A DNA stretch of 14,576 nucleotides. It comes from an uncultured Clostridium sp. (GTDB lineage Bacteria > Bacillota_A > Clostridia > TANB77 > CAG-508). Of the stretch, positions 4,930-13,060 are shown in pieces. The notes beneath the pieces were generated by a model, which was given only the letters and a program-made list of their open reading frames with translations, was not told the origin of the DNA and made no database searches. The position numbers and the translations under genes were made by a program. Position 1 is the first letter of the stretch, and the number at the start of each line of letters is the position of its first letter. Where the stretch lies: the NCBI GenBank assembly GCA_905200315.1, contig CAJKKA010000033.1, forward strand, positions 1-14,576, given 5' to 3'.

Positions 4930-7494
4930 TTATTTGGTTATCCATTTTATTAAGTTCAAATCTGATTTTTCTAAAAGCATTTCGTGTTTTGGCATTACTC
5001 TAAAGGTATATCCGTAGTCTCCTCCTGTTGTTAACTCTATTTTTGTTTCAAAGGTATATATCTTTTCAGTATCATTTCTTGTTTTTAATTTCATTGGTAT
5101 AACTTGAATTTCGTCAACCATTCCATTTTCTGCTATTTTTCCATAATATACTTGTGCTTCAATATTTTCTACATTTATATTTGGAAGTTTTACTTCACAT
5201 TCTACATTAATTTTGTTTCCTGCATCTATAGAAATATCAGCTAAATTGTTAAGTTGCTTTATTTCTATTTTATCCCAAGATTTATTTATTTCAGATTTCC
5301 ATTCACTGTATTCGGCAACATTATCTAGCTTTGAGTAGTAGTTATTGTATAAATTGCATAATGGTATATACATATTGTTTGTATAGTCTATTACCATTCT
5401 TTGTGTACTGTATTTTCCACCTGTTGTTATTATAGAGTTTTTCATTATTTCTATCCAATTAACTGGTAAATTATCTTTTCTGTTTTCATAATATAGAGGA
5501 ACAATTTTATTTTCTAAAGTATTATATAAACTTTCGCTATCTGCTAAATCTTGTTCTTCGTATGATGTAAATTCTGCATTTGTTCCTATTGTCCAGCCGT
5601 TTGTTTGATCATATCCTTCAGCCCACCATCCGTCTAAAACACTAAAGTTTATAACACCGTTTACAGAAGCTTTTTGTCCACTTGTTCCAGATGCTTCCAT
5701 TGGTCTACGAGGGTTATTAAGCCATACATCACATCCACTTATTAAATAACGTGACATTCCAATATTATAGTTTTCTAATACGAATATTTTACCTTTGAAT
5801 TGTGGCTTCATAGCAAGTTCATTTATATATTTTATTAAGTCTTGACCTGCTTTATCTAATGGATGTGCTTTTCCTGCAAATATTAATTGTACTGGTTTTT
5901 CACTGTCGTTTAAGATTTGTGTAATTCTTTCTATATCTTTAAATATAAGTGTTGCTCTTTTATATGTTGCAAATCTTCTTGCAAATCCAATTGTTAAAGC
6001 ATTTGGATTTAATTTTGAGGTTATTTCTTTTATTTCTTCATATGAAACTCCAGCTCTTTTTAGTCTTTCTGTTGTATTTTGTTTTACCATTTTTAACATT
6101 TTTTCTTTTCTGGCTTGATGTTCTTCCCATAGTCTTTCGTTTGGAATATCTTTTATTTGTTTCCAAACTTCATCTTTGTGCATATTATCTTGCCAATAAG
6201 GTATTAAATATTCGTTGTATAATTCTTTTAAATTTTGTGCAAGCCATGAACAAGTATGAATACCATTTGTTACATAACCTATTGGAGATTCATTTGCTGC
6301 AATATTAGGCCATACTTCACCAAATAATTCTCTTGAAACTGCACCGTGTAATTTACTTACACCATTTTTCTTTCCAGCATTTCTTAATGCTAAAATTCCC
6401 ATATTAAATCCATTTTCTAATTTTTCTGTTGGTTTCATTCCAAGTTTTAAAAATTCTTCTCTATTTAAGCCTAATTTTGGCCAAAAATATTTAAAATATT
6501 TTTCTACCAAATTTAGAGGGAATATATCATTTCCAGCTGGAACTGGTGTATGTGTTGTAAACACTGTTTTTGATGTTGTAATATCTTTTGCCATATCAAA
6601 AGATATTTTTTTCTCTTCCATTAAATCTTTTATTAATTCTAATGTTAAAAATGAAGAATGTCCTTCGTTCATATGGTATACTGTTGGATTAAGACCTAGT
6701 GTTTTTAAAAGTTTTACTCCACCCATTCCTAAAACAATTTCTTGTTTTATTCTCATATCTTGGTCTCCACCATATAATTGTAATGTAACTTTTCTATCTT
6801 CTTCAGAGTTTTCTTCTATATCTGAATCCATTAGATATAATTTAATTCTTCCAACATTTATTTTCCAAACTTTTAAATATAATTTTCTTTCTGGATAGTC
6901 TACTGTTATTTTTAAATCTTTTCCTTCTGAATCTTTCACTGCTTCAATTGGTAAATTGTTCAAATCTGCTTTAATATAGTTATTTTCTTGTTCTCCGTAT
7001 TTATTTAATTTTTGAATAAAATATCCTTCTTTATATAATATTCCAACTGCAACAAAAGGAAGTCCTAAATCACTTGCAGATTTAAGATGGTCTCCAGAAA
7101 GTATTCCAAGTCCACCTGAATATATTGGAATAGTTTCGTCTAACCCATATTCGGCTGAAAAGTATGCAATTAAGTTATTCTCATTTTTGGGATAATTTTT
7201 AGAAAACCAAGTGTTTTTACTATTAATATAATTCTCATAGTTATTTGCTATTACATTATATTCTTCTAAAAACTTTTGGTCTTTAGAAACTTTTTCAAGT
7301 TTTTCTTGTGAAACTAATTTTAGAAACTTTACAGGATTTTTTCCAATACTTTCCCATAAATCTTTATCTATTTTTTTGAAAAGTCTTAGATATTCCGTAT
7401 TCCAAGACCACCATAAATTATTGGCAATTTCTGATAATTTACTTATTTCTTTTGGTAATTGTGGATTAACAGTTATTCTGTTAAAAACATACAT
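4930..7494 (-). CDS. glgP: Alpha-glucan (glycogen/maltodextrin) phosphorylase, GT35
   Basis: The 854-residue enzyme releases glucose 1-phosphate from the non-reducing ends of alpha-1,4-glucans using pyridoxal phosphate. The N-terminus (LWWSWNTEYLRLFKKI) is the extra domain of the shorter bacterial/archaeal alpha-glucan phosphorylase branch rather than the classical GlgP/MalP form. Catalytic-domain landmarks are YFSAEYGL (111-118), the glycine-rich SGGLGILSGDHLKSASDL (126-143), YHMNEGHSSF (273-282), FARRFATYKR (504-513) and the cofactor site MEASGTSGQK, with K608 as the expected Schiff-base lysine. Met just before that lysine in many members is Gln here. A beta-rich C-terminal region follows. 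An AAAGGAGG site and a strong promoter (7575-7603) precede the gene. With the GT4 enzyme at 1775-3067 it suggests glycogen storage and use. Confidence 0.95.
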   Translation of the reverse strand: MYVFNRITVNPQLPKEISKLSEIANNLWWSWNTEYLRLFKKIDKDLWESIGKNPVKFLKLVSQEKLEKVSKDQKFLEEYNVIANNYENYINSKNTWFSKNYPKNENNLIAYFSAEYGLDETIPIYSGGLGILSGDHLKSASDLGLPFVAVGILYKEGYFIQKLNKYGEQENNYIKADLNNLPIEAVKDSEGKDLKITVDYPERKLYLKVWKINVGRIKLYLMDSDIEENSEEDRKVTLQLYGGDQDMRIKQEIVLGMGGVKLLKTLGLNPTVYHMNEGHSSFLTLELIKDLMEEKKISFDMAKDITTSKTVFTTHTPVPAGNDIFPLNLVEKYFKYFWPKLGLNREEFLKLGMKPTEKLENGFNMGILALRNAGKKNGVSKLHGAVSRELFGEVWPNIAANESPIGYVTNGIHTCSWLAQNLKELYNEYLIPYWQDNMHKDEVWKQIKDIPNERLWEEHQARKEKMLKMVKQNTTERLKRAGVSYEEIKEITSKLNPNALTIGFARRFATYKRATLIFKDIERITQILNDSEKPVQLIFAGKAHPLDKAGQDLIKYINELAMKPQFKGKIFVLENYNIGMSRYLISGCDVWLNNPRRPMEASGTSGQKASVNGVINFSVLDGWWAEGYDQTNGWTIGTNAEFTSYEEQDLADSESLYNTLENKIVPLYYENRKDNLPVNWIEIMKNSIITTGGKYSTQRMVIDYTNNMYIPLCNLYNNYYSKLDNVAEYSEWKSEINKSWDKIEIKQLNNLADISIDAGNKINVECEVKLPNINVENIEAQVYYGKIAENGMVDEIQVIPMKLKTRNDTEKIYTFETKIELTTGGDYGYTFRVMPKHEMLLEKSDLNLIKWITK

Positions 7495-7574
7495 ATTAAA
7501 TTTTCCTCCTTTGTAAGTTTTAAAACAAAATTTTTTCTTGTTTTTTCCTTTGTATTTAATTTTATTCTCGCTAT

Positions 7575-7603
7575 ATTATCTATTAAAAAAATATATTTGT
7601 CAA
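7575..7603 (-). promoter_or_regulatory. Sigma-A-type promoter of glgP
   Basis: On minus, a perfect TTGACA -35 box, a 17-base spacer and a GATAAT -10 box lie about 80 bases before the glgP start. The rest of the 7495-7853 gap holds the hairpin at 7657-7678, the inverted heptad repeat at 7700-7799 and the terminator at 7822-7851. Confidence 0.8.
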
Positions 7604-7656
7604 TTAATATTTTCCTTTTTATGCAAAAAATGGTTACAGTTCAGTAAAAAATGTAG

Positions 7657-7678
7657 TGGTCGACGCCTCTGTCGACCA
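7657..7678 (+). repeat. GC-rich hairpin element, copy 2
   Basis: Perfect 8-bp arms TGGTCGAC and GTCGACCA enclose the loop GCCTCT, preceded by GTAG. Leader and loop equal copy 1 (4742-4761), which lies on the other strand; two stem positions differ and both changes are compensated on the opposite arm. It is intergenic, upstream of the glgP promoter. Confidence 0.8.
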
Positions 7679-7699
7679 GCATTTCTTTTTATATTTTAC

Positions 7700-7799
7700 T
7701 TGATGTAAGAGATTTGATGTTAGAAGTTGGATTTTAGGTTGATTTCTTCGAAGCTTTACTTTAATTTCGAACCTCTAACCTCCAATCTCTTACATCAAA
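7700..7799. repeat. Inverted pair of degenerate 7-bp repeat arrays
   Basis: The outer 15 bases (7700-7714 and 7784-7798) are perfect reverse complements and pairing continues imperfectly inward. Each arm divides into heptads of the CTAACCT type: CTAACCT and CTTACAT in the right arm on plus, CTAACAT and CTTACAT in the left arm on minus. The palindrome CTTCGAAG (7746-7753) lies between the arms. A cruciform or long hairpin is possible. No coding sequence is seen. Confidence 0.7.
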
Positions 7800-7821
7800 A
7801 ATAGAACTTTCCTATAACAAA

Positions 7822-7851
7822 AATAAGGAGCAACTTTTATTGCTCCTTATT
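7822..7851 (-). terminator. Rho-independent terminator after pgsA
   Basis: Perfect 12-bp arms (AATAAGGAGCAA at 7822-7833 and its complement at 7840-7851) enclose a 6-base loop. The minus transcript continues into a U-rich tail. It begins two bases after the pgsA stop and ends the ftsY operon. Confidence 0.85.
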
Positions 7852-7853
7852 CT

Positions 7854-8447
7854 TTAGTCTTTTAATAATTTTTTTCCATCTTTTATATATTTCCATCCAG
7901 AAAATATTGTTGCTATTACAGCTATTGTCATAAATGTTGAGGTTAATATATTTAATACTAAATCAAATTTTGTTAAATGTCCTTTTAACATTCCAAAATA
8001 TCCATTTACATCTATGCACATTAGTATTATTGCTATCATTTGAGTTACGGTTTTTATCTTTCCCCAAATTGATGCAGCTATTACTTTTCCGCCTTTTTCT
8101 ACTGCTATTAATCTATAACCAGATACTAAAAATTCTCTAAATAATATAATTATTGGTATCCACGCTGGAATTCTTCCTTCTTCAACTAACATTATCATTG
8201 CCGCTAATACTAAAATTTTATCTGCAATTGGGTCTAAAAATTTCCCAAATGTTGTTATTTCATTTCTTTTTCTTGCAATACTTCCATCTAATTTGTCTGT
8301 AATTGAAGCAATTATAAATATTATGTCTATTATTATCCATTCATATGGAATATAATTCCAACTTCCTTGTATTCCTAAAAAAGGTATTATTACCATTATA
8401 GGAACTAATACAATTCTAAAAATTGTTAATTTATTTGCTAAATTCAT
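7854..8447 (-). CDS. pgsA: CDP-diacylglycerol-glycerol-3-phosphate 3-phosphatidyltransferase
   Basis: The 197-residue integral membrane enzyme makes phosphatidylglycerol phosphate from CDP-diacylglycerol and glycerol 3-phosphate, the committed step to phosphatidylglycerol and cardiolipin. The CDP-alcohol phosphatidyltransferase motif D-x2-D-G-x2-A-R-x8-G-x3-D-x3-D is complete (D51, D54, G55, A58, R59, G68, D72, D76). The N-terminus NLANKLTIFRIVLVP is typical of PgsA. About five to six membrane helices are visible. A perfect AAAGGAGG site precedes the ATG at 8447. It follows the UPF0182 gene by 67 bases and ends at a terminator, so it is probably the last gene of the ftsY operon, perhaps with an extra internal promoter. 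Confidence 0.93.
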   Translation of the reverse strand: MNLANKLTIFRIVLVPIMVIIPFLGIQGSWNYIPYEWIIIDIIFIIASITDKLDGSIARKRNEITTFGKFLDPIADKILVLAAMIMLVEEGRIPAWIPIIILFREFLVSGYRLIAVEKGGKVIAASIWGKIKTVTQMIAIILMCIDVNGYFGMLKGHLTKFDLVLNILTSTFMTIAVIATIFSGWKYIKDGKKLLKD

Positions 8448-8479
8448 TTTAGCTTTCCTCCTTTGTATTTTTTTAACAC

Positions 8480-8508
8480 ATTATATATTATAATTTTAAT
8501 TTTTTAAA
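8480..8508 (-). promoter_or_regulatory. Possible internal promoter for pgsA
   Basis: On minus, TTTAAA and a perfect TATAAT are 17 bases apart in the 67-base gap before pgsA. In such AT-rich DNA this may be chance. Confidence 0.3.
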
Positions 8509-8514
8509 GTATTT

Positions 8515-11355
8515 TTATTCAATTGTTGAATTTTGTGTATCTATAGTGTTATTAGTAGTTGTATTATCTATAGTATTAGAACTTTTTTTATTTTCTTTTT
8601 CTTCTTCCTTTTGAAGTTCTTCTAATTGATTTATTAAGCCCTGTAATTTTTTAAGGTCAACACCCATTAATTCCCAATCATTGCTTGCATTTGAGTTACT
8701 TAAGTTGTTATTTGCTTTTATAATTTCTTGAATTAAGGCTTCTTGTGTATCGGTGTTTGTAACTTCAATTTTGCTTGCATATTGTGAACTTAAATTTTCT
8801 ACTGCTTCTGTTAAGTTGTTTCCTATTGCAACTTTATTTCCAGATGCAACTATAATTTTCTTTAAAACTGGTACTTCACTTTCATTAAGCATTACTTGGT
8901 ATATTGGTTCAACATATAAAAGAGTATTGTCTATTGGAACTACTATCATATTTCTTATTAATTTTGTACCACTAACATTTAGTGCTTGTATTTCTTTTGA
9001 GATTTCTGAGTTTTGTTCTATTTGTGTATCTAATTGCATAGTTCCCACAACATTGCTATCATCTGCAAATCTGTATAAACTTAATTTATTATTTCCGTTT
9101 TCATCAACTGTACCAACTAAATATGAAGATAAACTTTGTTTTCCTTCTAATGTATATGGTAAAACAAGTCCTAATTCTTCTTTATTAGAGTCTATAGTTT
9201 TTACCATAGTATAATAAGGTTCTATTTCTGTTCCAACTGTTGTTAATGTTTTTCCAGATACGTGTGTTGCAGGCTCCCATACATCGTTACTTCTATATAA
9301 CACGTCTGTTTTTACTGTATGATATCTTTCAACTAGTTTAGCTTGTACATTATATAAAAATTCTGAATATGTTAAATGTTTTGCTATGTCTGATGGAATG
9401 CTTTCATCGATATCTGCAAATAAATCTGGATAAATATTTCTATATGCCATTATTATAGGGTCTGTTCTATCTGTTATATAGAATTTCATTGTTCCATCAT
9501 AACTATCTATTATTACTTTTACAGAGTTTCTAATATAATTTATTTTTGGTCTGCTTCCATTTACTTCTATTTGAACTGTTTGAGAGTATGGATAGTTTTG
9601 TGACGTTGTATAACCATCTAGTACCCATACTGTTTTTCCTTCATCTGTAATTACTTGATATGGTTCTTCATCATAAATAATTCCTGGTAATATTGTTTTT
9701 GCTCTTTCAGTTATATTTCTATTAATTAATATTTTGCTATCTTTATTTACATTACTTGAGAATGCAATTTTAGGATTTTTTGTATATATTCCTAAAACCA
9801 ATCTATCCCAAAAACCTAATTGTAATCCGCCTTTACCATCATAGGTGTTTTCCGCACTTTCTGTTTCGCTTATAGGGTAATCAAATTCTTTTTGATTCCT
9901 TGAATTTGTTATGGCAACCTGATTTGCTTGTGTTCCATAGTATATACGTGGTTCTGTAACTTTTATTTTTTCATCTGATGAATCAAATTCTTTTTGTATA
10001 TATTCTATATTGCCATTTTCATCTGTTGATGTTGCAGATGTTATAACTGTTCCAAATCCATGTGTATATTTATATGTTTTATTTGCATAGCTATTATTAT
10101 TTACATTAGATATTTCTCTAGCTGACAAATATACTAATTTATCTTGACCGTTTATAGTATATTTACTTAATTTACTTTTTGCAAAATTATAATATTTTGA
10201 CTTTGATTGTTTTTCTGTTAATGTTGTAAGTGTTGTATTCTCGTCTTCAATTGCAATATTGTTTATAACATTTTGGTTATTTGTTATTTGTTCTAAACTT
10301 ATAGTTCCTGAGTCTTCTATATTTTGCTCCGATATGTTTAATCCATATGCATTTTTTGTTGCTTCTATATTATATGCAATATTTTTCTTTTCCTTTTCAA
10401 GTTCACTTGGTTTTACAAATATAAGCTGTGTTGCAAGCATTACAAAGGCTAAACATACCAAGTAACCTGGAACAACTACAAGTGATTTTATAACTTTTTT
10501 GGTATCTTTTTGTTTAAAATATTTTATTGCTTTAAACACACTAACAATCATAACAATTGCTAATATTACGTAACCACCAAATTTTATAAATACATCTGTA
10601 AATCCAGCTCCATACAAAGCTGTTGAATTTTTATCATCTAAGGTTAAAAATTTTTCGAATAAAATATTTTGTGCTTTAAAAATAACGAAAATAGAAAATG
10701 CTACTATAATTATTTTTAAATAATTTAGTAACTGATTTATTAGTCTACTTTGCTTTAAAGTTTGTCTATCTACACCATCAAAAAATTTATTAAATACTAT
10801 TAAATAATAAATAACTGTATATGCTACAAGTCCAATATTTAATATTATAAATGAAAAAATTAGCATTTCTATTACTGGTTTTTGAAATACATAATAACCA
10901 ATATCTAATTTAAAAATAGGATCTGTAATACCAAAGCTTGCACTATTTATCATAAGCATTATTTTTTTGCTTATTGGGTTAAATGTAATTGCAGATGTAA
11001 TTATTGATAGTATAAAAGCGATTGATTTACTTGGCAATTTTGGCATTTGCTTTTTTTCATTTTCAAAAAACGCTTTTAATCCTTTTTTTATACTTTTATT
11101 TGCAAATATTATTGCAATAAATAAAATTACAAATTCTACAATAAAAATTGTTGTTTTATATTTAATATTATTCCAATATACAGATAAATAATTTTCTCCT
11201 AATTCAAGTGTTTCTAAATAGCTCCCTCTAAAGCATATATATCCTATAATTGCTGTTAATATAAAAAACAACAATACCAATTTTGTTCTTGTTTTTTTCT
11301 TTGGTGAGGCTTTTTGTTCTTGTTTTTTGTTATCTTGAACATTTTTTTCTTCCAC
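8515..11355 (-). CDS. UPF0182 family large membrane protein
   Basis: The 946-residue protein has a lysine-rich cytoplasmic N-terminus, seven predicted membrane helices in the first third (about residues 25-41, 68-85, 111-127, 161-187, 211-228, 258-277 and 290-313), then a roughly 600-residue domain probably outside the cell. Family hallmarks are DPIFKLDIGYYVFQKP (145-160) and ELEKEKKNIAYNIEATKNAY (318-337). The biochemical role of UPF0182 proteins is unknown to me. The C-terminus is a charged coiled-coil stretch followed by a Thr/Asn-rich tail (NTIDNTTTNNT...), probably disordered. Translation should start at a GTG at 11355, 7 bases after a GGAGG site; no nearby ATG has a comparable site. It starts 18 bases after the ftsY stop, so the two are almost certainly cotranscribed. 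Confidence 0.9.
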   Translation of the reverse strand: MEEKNVQDNKKQEQKASPKKKTRTKLVLLFFILTAIIGYICFRGSYLETLELGENYLSVYWNNIKYKTTIFIVEFVILFIAIIFANKSIKKGLKAFFENEKKQMPKLPSKSIAFILSIITSAITFNPISKKIMLMINSASFGITDPIFKLDIGYYVFQKPVIEMLIFSFIILNIGLVAYTVIYYLIVFNKFFDGVDRQTLKQSRLINQLLNYLKIIIVAFSIFVIFKAQNILFEKFLTLDDKNSTALYGAGFTDVFIKFGGYVILAIVMIVSVFKAIKYFKQKDTKKVIKSLVVVPGYLVCLAFVMLATQLIFVKPSELEKEKKNIAYNIEATKNAYGLNISEQNIEDSGTISLEQITNNQNVINNIAIEDENTTLTTLTEKQSKSKYYNFAKSKLSKYTINGQDKLVYLSAREISNVNNNSYANKTYKYTHGFGTVITSATSTDENGNIEYIQKEFDSSDEKIKVTEPRIYYGTQANQVAITNSRNQKEFDYPISETESAENTYDGKGGLQLGFWDRLVLGIYTKNPKIAFSSNVNKDSKILINRNITERAKTILPGIIYDEEPYQVITDEGKTVWVLDGYTTSQNYPYSQTVQIEVNGSRPKINYIRNSVKVIIDSYDGTMKFYITDRTDPIIMAYRNIYPDLFADIDESIPSDIAKHLTYSEFLYNVQAKLVERYHTVKTDVLYRSNDVWEPATHVSGKTLTTVGTEIEPYYTMVKTIDSNKEELGLVLPYTLEGKQSLSSYLVGTVDENGNNKLSLYRFADDSNVVGTMQLDTQIEQNSEISKEIQALNVSGTKLIRNMIVVPIDNTLLYVEPIYQVMLNESEVPVLKKIIVASGNKVAIGNNLTEAVENLSSQYASKIEVTNTDTQEALIQEIIKANNNLSNSNASNDWELMGVDLKKLQGLINQLEELQKEEEKENKKSSNTIDNTTTNNTIDTQNSTIE

Positions 11356-11373
11356 TTTACTACCTCCATTTTT

Positions 11374-12279
11374 TTATATAATTGCTTTTATAAATTCTTC
11401 TGCATTAAATTCTTCCATATCATCTATTTGTTCACCTACACCAATAAATTTTACTGGTATTTTATTTTCATTGGATATTCCTATAACAACTCCACCTTTA
11501 GCAGTTCCATCCAATTTTGTAAGAACTATTCCTGTAATATTAACTATTTCTTTAAATGCCTTTGTTTGTGAAATAGCGTTTTGTCCTGTTGTTCCATCTA
11601 TTACAAGTAATGTTTCTTTTGATGAATTTGGCAATTCTCTATCTATTATTTTATTTATTTTAGATAACTCATCCATTAGGTTCTTTTTATTATGTAATCT
11701 TCCTGCAGTATCGCAAATTAATACATCTACATTATTTGCTTTTGCCTGTTTTATTGCATCAAAAACTACAGATGCAGGGTCTGCTCCCTCCTCTTTTTTT
11801 ACTATATCACAACCAACTCTATTTGCCCAAATTTCTAATTGTTCAACTGCTGCTGCTCTAAAAGTATCTGCTGCTGCAAGCATAACTTTTTTACCTTGTT
11901 TTTGCAATTTATTTGCAATTTTTCCTATTGATGTTGTTTTTCCAACACCATTTACTCCTACAACTAAAATAACAGAAGGTGTTGTTTCAATATTTAAACT
12001 ATTGTCTAATTCGCTAAGCATACTTTCCATTTCTTCTCTTAATGCTTTTTTTATATCTTCTTCATCTTCTATTTTTTCTTTTTTAGCTCTAGTACGCAAA
12101 TTATCTATAATTTGAACTGAAGTTTCCATTCCTATATCTGACATTATAAGAGCCTCTTCCAACTCTTCTAATAATTCTTCATCAACTTTTCTAAAATTAC
12201 TAAAAACGTTATTTATTTTATCATCTATTGATGTTTTTGTTTTATTTAACCCTTGTTTTAATTTATCAAAAAAGCCCAT
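11374..12279 (-). CDS. ftsY: Signal recognition particle receptor GTPase FtsY
   Basis: The 301-residue protein is the membrane-associated receptor that docks the SRP-ribosome complex at the translocon and, with Ffh, hydrolyses GTP to release it. The N domain is helical (residues about 1-95, opening MGFFDKLKQGLNKTK, which may bind lipid). The G domain has the P-loop GVNGVGKTT (108-116), DTFRAAA (138-144), DTAGR (190-194) and TKLDG (254-258), with the closing GVGEQIDDMEEF typical of FtsY. The long acidic A domain of E. coli FtsY is absent, as usual in Firmicutes. An AGGAGGAG site precedes the ATG. It heads the ftsY - UPF0182 - pgsA operon from a promoter at 12316-12344. Confidence 0.97.
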   Translation of the reverse strand: MGFFDKLKQGLNKTKTSIDDKINNVFSNFRKVDEELLEELEEALIMSDIGMETSVQIIDNLRTRAKKEKIEDEEDIKKALREEMESMLSELDNSLNIETTPSVILVVGVNGVGKTTSIGKIANKLQKQGKKVMLAAADTFRAAAVEQLEIWANRVGCDIVKKEEGADPASVVFDAIKQAKANNVDVLICDTAGRLHNKKNLMDELSKINKIIDRELPNSSKETLLVIDGTTGQNAISQTKAFKEIVNITGIVLTKLDGTAKGGVVIGISNENKIPVKFIGVGEQIDDMEEFNAEEFIKAII

Positions 12280-12315
12280 TTTCTCCTCCTAATCAACATT
12301 TTAATTTGCTTAGGT

Positions 12316-12344
12316 ATTTTATCACATATATCAAAAATAGTCAA
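12316..12344 (-). promoter_or_regulatory. Extended -10 promoter of ftsY operon
   Basis: On minus, TTGACT, a 17-base spacer and TAAAAT preceded by TGA (extended -10) lie just upstream of the ftsY ribosome site. Its -35 box is six bases from the -35 box of the divergent tRNA promoter. Confidence 0.75.
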
Positions 12345-12350
12345 AATTTC

Positions 12351-12379
12351 TTGACAATATTTATACATTAAAATATAAT
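12351..12379 (+). promoter_or_regulatory. Consensus promoter of tRNA-Thr
   Basis: A perfect TTGACA, a 17-base spacer and a perfect TATAAT end 13 bases before the tRNA 5' end. This is the strongest promoter in the window, as expected for a stable RNA. Confidence 0.9.
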
Positions 12380-12392
12380 TTATAAAGCAAAC

Positions 12393-12468
12393 GCCATTAT
12401 AGCTCAGTTGGTAGAGCAACAGATTCGTAACCTGTAGGTCGGCAGTTCGATTCTGCCTAATGGCTCCA
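12393..12468 (+). tRNA. tRNA-Thr, anticodon CGT
   Basis: All arms fold. The acceptor is GCCATTA with TAATGGC, the D stem GCTC/GAGC, the T stem GGCAG/CTGCC with loop TTCGATT, then the discriminator T and an encoded CCA. The anticodon loop TTCGTAA gives CGT, reading the threonine codon ACG. The G1-C72 and C2-G71 pairs and G35/U36 agree with threonine identity. The last anticodon-stem pair is an A31-C39 mismatch where a normal pair is usual. Length is 76 bases. Confidence 0.95.
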
Positions 12469-12495
12469 TAATGCGTTTTCGTCCAACCACATAAA

Positions 12496-12580
12496 AGTAT
12501 TTATAATACTGAAGTTCACGAAAGCAAAAAGTGAATATAAATCATTGGAAAAATCTTTGATTTTGCGTCAATGATTATAT
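12496..12580 (+). other. Hairpin-rich trailer downstream of tRNA-Thr
   Basis: Between the tRNA and its terminator three inverted repeats follow one another. They are AGTATT/AATACT (12496-12510), TTCAC/GTGAA (12515-12535), and a longer nested hairpin. The nested one has AATCATTG (12540-12547) with CATTG's complement at 12569-12576, extended by ATAT pairs with one bulge, and an inner AAAATC/GATTTT stem (12550-12564). No coding sequence is seen. It may be processed trailer, a small RNA, or remnant DNA; AT-richness favours chance pairing for the short stems. Confidence 0.35.
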
Positions 12581-12598
12581 ACGTTAACTACATTTGTA

Positions 12599-12636
12599 AA
12601 AAAATTGGTATTAGTAATAACTAATACCAATTTTTT
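12599..12636 (+). terminator. Strong bidirectional terminator
   Basis: Perfect 17-bp arms (12599-12615 and 12620-12636), A-rich at one foot and T-rich at the other, enclose the loop AATA. It ends the tRNA transcript on plus and could also stop transcription coming from the right on minus. Confidence 0.9.
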
Positions 12637-12686
12637 GTTTATTATAATAATAGATTATAAAATTTTAGTGTTAGTTAGCAAAGAAA

Positions 12687-12906
12687 TGCTCTTTAGCACT
12701 TTTTTTGTATTAAAAGATGATAATTTAATGGCAGAATTAAATGAATGGCCAACTGAAGAAAAAAGAATTACGGAAATATCAGCAAAAGATATGGAACACA
12801 GACTTGCTTTTAAAGAAAAGCAAGATGATAGCAAATTACAGATGAAATAAATAAATTGCAACAAATGAATTTAGAAAAGTTAAGCCTAAAGAGAATAAGA
12901 AAATGA
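12687..12906 (+). pseudogene. Frameshifted remnant of an unrecognised small gene
   Basis: One frame reads MLFSTFFVLKDDNLMAELNE and continues to a charged helical stretch ending DDSKLQ, then meets a stop at 12848. Shifting frame at about 12840 continues the same charged, coiled-coil-like composition (DEINKLQQMNLEKLSLKRIR) to a stop at 12904. One lost base would explain this. There is no clear ribosome site, and the frame extended upstream runs into the terminator. I do not recognise the family. After it, 12907-13002 is A-rich with nothing I can assign. Confidence 0.35.
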
Positions 12907-13002
12907 ACAAAAGAAAGAATAGAAAAATAGATGTAGAATTAAAATGTAAAATTATAATAAAATTAAATAAATATTGAATAAAAATATAGCATTAAAATAT
13001 TC

Positions 13003-13042
13003 TAAAAAATAATGAGGAGAACTTAAAAAGCAAGTTCCCCTC
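13003..13042 (-). terminator. Rho-independent terminator after the small basic protein gene
   Basis: Arms 13014-13024 and 13032-13042 pair over 11 bases on minus, with one G-U wobble, around a 7-base loop. The run of T at 13008-13003 follows. It lies 18 bases after the stop of the gene ending at 13061. Confidence 0.8.
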
Positions 13043-13060
13043 CACAAGAAACAGATTAAT

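Noticed and set aside
7495..7853. CRISPR array or riboswitch in the glgP upstream gap
   Set aside because: The repeats are 7-bp and degenerate with no spacers, and I see no known riboswitch core; a promoter, a hairpin and an inverted repeat explain the gap.
11471..12115. 214-codon plus-strand open frame opposite ftsY
   Set aside because: The minus strand encodes an intact FtsY with all GTPase motifs; the plus frame has no recognisable domain and no ribosome site.
12393..12468. tRNA being a pseudogene because of the A31-C39 mismatch
   Set aside because: All other stems, the invariant positions, an encoded CCA and a perfect promoter are intact, so a functional tRNA is more likely.
12605..12690. 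Plus-strand frame starting at TTG 12605
   Set aside because: The start lies within the terminator stem and the first residues simply translate its arms; only the part from about 12687 looks gene-like.
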